A stretch of DNA of 64,000 nt from Parasponia andersonii (taxonomy: Eukaryota > Streptophyta > Magnoliopsida > Rosales > Cannabaceae), in contig JXTB01000238.1 of NCBI GenBank assembly GCA_002914805.1, positions 473,656 through 537,655 on the forward strand. Direction: 5' to 3'. A program made the translations under genes and the position numbers. Shown here one piece after another: positions 60,131 through 64,000 of the stretch. Position 1 is the stretch's first letter. The number at the start of each line of letters is the position of its first letter. The notes beneath the pieces were generated by a model, which saw only the letters and a list, made by a program, of their open reading frames with translations, searched no databases and was not told where the DNA came from.

Positions 60131-60659
60131 ATTATCATAACTCGTGATAATTTTTAAATTATAAATTTAATTATTTGATTTAATTGCATGGTATTTCATA
60201 TTACTTCTTATCTAAGTTAAGAAAAATACTAAATATGATGACAAATTACCTTAACAAAATAACTTAAATAATGTTATAGACGAAAATCAATAAATAAATT
60301 AAAAAAAAAAGCATTTAACAAATATTAACTAATTATATGTTGTCACGACTATCAAGTTATTTTTCTAAATAATTTGTCAAGATGTGTTAGCGTAGTTCTT
60401 GGCCTATAAAGTAAAACTTGTATTTTTAATTATCATTATATTTAATCAATTATAAATTTTTCTATCGGGTTCAACCGAAAGATTCTATTGCTAGTTATGG
60501 ACCCATTTCTTGTAGTGTTAATACTTTAATAAGTGGTACAACAATTTACGATATCAAGTAAACATTTGTAAGAGTGTCGATTTGGCCAATATTCTTTATT
60601 TTCTCCATTAATACTTTCTATAAGATATATTTGAATCCGATTTTGCATCTGATTTATGG

Positions 60660-60745
60660 TTATAGGATTTATTGGTAATTGCACCTCACCTCTAACGATG
60701 AGGTTTACGGTTCAAATCCCTTTAACTTAATTGAAAAAATAAATA
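60660..60745 (+). repeat. Possible tRNA-derived SINE fragment
   Basis: ggtaattgcacctcacc is followed by ctaacgatgagg and ggttcaaatccc (60711-60722), the last an exact B-box (GGTTCRANYCC) of a Pol III promoter. A short A-rich stretch follows. The A-box side is weak and no cloverleaf is convincing, so this is a candidate only. Confidence 0.35.
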
Positions 60746-62116
60746 AAATTTCGCATATAATCTTTAACTAAAATATTTCATATATATGAACTCTCACGCC
60801 TAGAAAGCGTCATAAGACACTAAATCAATTGCTATTTTTTTAGAGGGAGCTACTTTTCTTTTTCGCGTTTTGTTTTTGAGAAAATTCTTTTTCACTTTTA
60901 TTGTAAAGCCGAAACGTAATTGTCCTTTTCAGGAATGGATGGCAACGATTATAGCTCTTGTATTTTGGTGAATTATTAAATTATATCACCTGATAATATG
61001 ATTACGACGTACAGCGAAGAATCTTGAAGATTTCGTTGCCCTTGTCTCCTAATTAGTCCATACAAACATATGAACACAGTACACATACATTTGGACTATA
61101 TACAGAGGAATTAAAGAATGAATTAAATTTTGTAATCCTTGAACAACGTTTTCTATATATACTTTTCAAACGAAACCAAGTAAAAAATGTTTACAAGTGA
61201 ATTAATGCTTAAAGTTATAGGATTTAACTTCAATTGCAAAAGAAAAAAAGTAAACAGAATTTTGTTTGATTGAAAAGTGAGGAAGCTAATTTGATAAAGT
61301 TTCTCATTATTTATGTTAATTACTAGCTAATTGACATTATTATGGTGAAGTGTATATCTCCGTTCTTATGCAAGATATTCTCCAGCCGTCACGACCTAGA
61401 AAAGATCAAGAACCTTGATATTTATGTTTGACAAAATGCTAAACGTCAAAGTTTATACTTCAGAATTTAGATATGGACCCCTTCTCAAACCTAGTCTTAA
61501 CAATACTAAATATAAGGATCTATATATGTGTGTGTGTATATATATATATATAAGACTCCTCCATTATTAATTCTCTTCACACATTCACATGAAGACCAAA
61601 AACAAGCAAATAGTCGGGTATATTTATTAGAATTTTAAAATTTTAGGACTTTCGGGCTCGTTTATAATACGTATGCTGGATACATATATATATATATATA
61701 TAAATGTATATATTATATATGGGCTATACAGCTAAACTAAAAAATTGTACGTCAGTAGTTGACAAAATATCCTCAACTTTCGTTGTTATCACAAATACTG
61801 TTGCATACTACAGTAACAGTGAGAAAGATACAATTGGTCTTAAAACTCGAACAGTTGTACACTTTTACTTCTATAGGTATATATACAGTCGATCGGTTGA
61901 GTATCATGAATACCAGTAATCTCCAAAATATTACATATTTGTGTTTTTAATCCAAACGAATTGTACGTTCCCATGGTTTTTTTGGATTTTTAATGCCTTT
62001 TATTATCTAATTGTCGTCTAGATTGCATAGGAAATAATTATATATATGTACCGCTGTTGGTACAAGATGGATGAAGTATTAATCTTGCTATATATTACAT
62101 ACTTCTTTTTTTCGTC

Positions 62117-62148
<32 letters not shown>

Positions 62149-62389
62149 GAGATAAACTGTGTGTCTCCTTAATTAGCTTCTTGTTCCAACTTTAAAATGG
62201 TAAAATTAATTACTTACGTTTTTCAGTTTAAGAAATTATTAAACGTCATTTCAGACATTAATAACGATGAATTTTACTGTTTCAATACTAACAATCTCTT
62301 TCAGACCGATATGATATTAATTAAGCACATATAGTACATACTAACTAGCCATATTAGAGTTCGAAATTGAATTAAGAAATTAGTGTTAT

Positions 62390-64000
62390 TTTTACGACCC
62401 AAAATCCGGGCTAGTGGTATAAGGGGAATTTCACAAAGGTGAAAAATTTCCTTAATTTATTTGAAAAGTATCAAAAGTTCTAGTTTTTATAAAAACAGTC
62501 CATTTAAATAAAATAATCTGAATTCTATCCCGTGAACCACTCCCACAGTTCGTATACACCATCAAACATAAATTGAATAATTACTTAAAAACATGAAATT
62601 AATTACAAAATCCAGTATCATCATCATCCACCAAAAAGTCAAACACCAGAATGGCATACATAAGTTTTCAGACAAAATAGAAAGCAGTAATCTTGGTTCA
62701 ATGCTAACACAAAATTCAAATAGTCCAAAGACTACGACAACAAACTCCTAGCATTACCAAGAGGCGAACTGCAATCAGATGACCTCTTACTCCTCTTGAT
62801 CACCAAGATCGCACTGGACACCACCTGAGGAGGAAAGTAAGGGGGGTGAGCATACAATGCCCAGTAGAAAAATAGTTACCTCGGGGAAAAACAGTTCAGT
62901 GATGGGAATCTCCTGCATGGTTAGTTCAAATCCAAAACATACACATACGTATATATATAATCCAAACCGGAAGCCAATATATATAAAACAGTGTAATCAA
63001 AACCATCACTCCATATGCACATGACACAAATCAACCCATACCCATGAGCTCACATCCTCTCATCTATTGAAACCCAGGATGATGGCACTAAGTGTACCTA
63101 ACAGCCTGCCTGATACCTAATCCCATACCCGGAGGGGACACCCATGTATCGCCTACCAAACCTGGAGGGGCAACCGAATTGCCTACACCTGCCAAATAGG
63201 GAGGTAATCAGAAGTAACAAGACCTCGCACGAGTTTACAGACTTTCACCGATGGTGGGGCACGTAGCGCCACACTGTAAAACCCACGATGCTAACACAGT
63301 GCTCATGTATGATCCTATGACACGTGCAATACAGGACTGAAGTGTAAAAAAAAACTACTGTACTCTGGTTTTTCAGTAAAACATGCATAATAGGGTTTTA
63401 TAGAAAAACGGGCAGCATAACGGCCCTATTTTTAATATACCCAAAATAACCTGCACACAGTAAATTCCCAGACCAGTATAGTATATATCGTATATCCAGA
63501 TTCCATCACATATAATTCAAATCATTAAAAACGCACTTATTCTTATATGCTGTAGAAAATAAGTTTTAACTCAAAAACGATATAAAACAAAGGTAACTAA
63601 ACCCCTACCTCAACAGAATAGCGACACCACGCTATTGAGTCCTTACGGTGTCGTTGACGATCGCCCGGAAGGTCGAGAACCAATTCCAAGCCCTCGATTG
63701 TCCTCGTACGAAAAAGATACTTTCTCACCGGAGCTTCAATTCCACAAACGGGCCTCTTCACTGAATTCCTAGCACCCAAAATAGCTAGGTTAGATATATA
63801 ACTTGTCCGATTTAGGTCCGGATCCACACCGGAATGGTGGCACGCAAAACGAGACAAAATCTTGACCGTCCGATCTCGATTTTTGTGCCGATCACCAAAC
63901 TATACAATATATATATATATATATATATATATCAAACTTCTCCATTTTCTGAGTACATTCCAAAAATGCAGTCAAAAACACAATCCAACGGCCGGATCGA
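62390..64000 (-). mobile_element. Gypsy-type LTR, minus strand, running off the window
   Basis: From ttttacgacccaaaatccggg the sequence is the reverse complement of the LTRs at 50649 and 56262, matched through the aatcaagatcgcact segment (in reverse) near 62795-62815, the (TA) tracts, and the block at 63141-63210 (caaacctggaggggcaacc). The expected terminal tgtcacg is altered. Whether it is a solo LTR or part of a full element lies beyond the edge. The open frame at 63597-63857 is LTR sequence. Confidence 0.8.

Larger units (their letters stand above)
58570..62389. other. Intergenic, AT-rich, microsatellite-rich
   Basis: No supported protein gene. (TA)n tracts lie at about 59174-59208, 59518-59549, 61685-61702 and 62119-62137, the last followed by a short CA tract. 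A 140-bp tandem duplication is at 59899-60130 and a possible tRNA-derived segment near 60660-60720. Confidence 0.5.

Overview
The window looks like gene-poor chromatin from a eudicot angiosperm. It is AT-rich, full of (TA)n microsatellites, and packed with nested plant-type transposable elements: Ty3/gypsy, Ty1/copia, CACTA, Helitron, hAT-like MITE and LINE. It has one clear host gene, an intact single-exon AP2/ERF transcription factor on the minus strand at 22519-23415. The species cannot be named from the sequence alone.

Left third (1-21524): one plus-strand Ty1/copia element, its 5' end outside the window, split into three pieces (1-730, 15182-16851, 19120-21524) by two later insertions. 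The first is a 14.4-kb minus-strand gypsy-type element (731-15176) with two LTRs, an exact tRNA-iMet primer site, a polypurine tract and a perfect 5-bp target duplication, but no recognisable coding region (a LARD-like non-autonomous element). That element carries two ~2.9-kb solo LTRs of another family (2888-5779 and 7414-10337), one in its left LTR and one in its interior. The second insertion is a solo LTR of the same family as the LARD (16852-19114).

Middle (21525-36331): the ERF gene with a TATA-like box and a G-box; two abutting fold-back elements (25598-26528, 26523-26911); a minus-strand copia deletion derivative with 518/520-bp LTRs (28609-33360) split by a further minus-strand LTR insertion (29345-31589); and a 5'-truncated minus-strand LINE with poly-A tail and a 12-bp target duplication (34678-36049).

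36332-47651 reads as one ~11.3-kb plus-strand Helitron with a TC start, hairpin and CTGG end. It encodes a degraded Rep/Pif1-type helicase and an RPA-like fragment, and is interrupted by a 763-bp hAT-like MITE.

Right third: a small CACTA element (49042-58566, 3-bp target duplication AAT) that carries a decayed histone H4-like gene fragment and an array of small hairpin repeats. A plus-strand chromodomain-bearing gypsy element (50649-58438) later inserted into it. That gypsy element has lost its protease region and part of its 5' LTR, and is riddled with stop codons that mostly look like C-to-T or G-to-A changes. The window ends inside another minus-strand LTR of the same general family (62390 onward).

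The only gene expected to act in the cell is the ERF regulator. Everything else is a record of layered transposition, with order readable from which element interrupts which.
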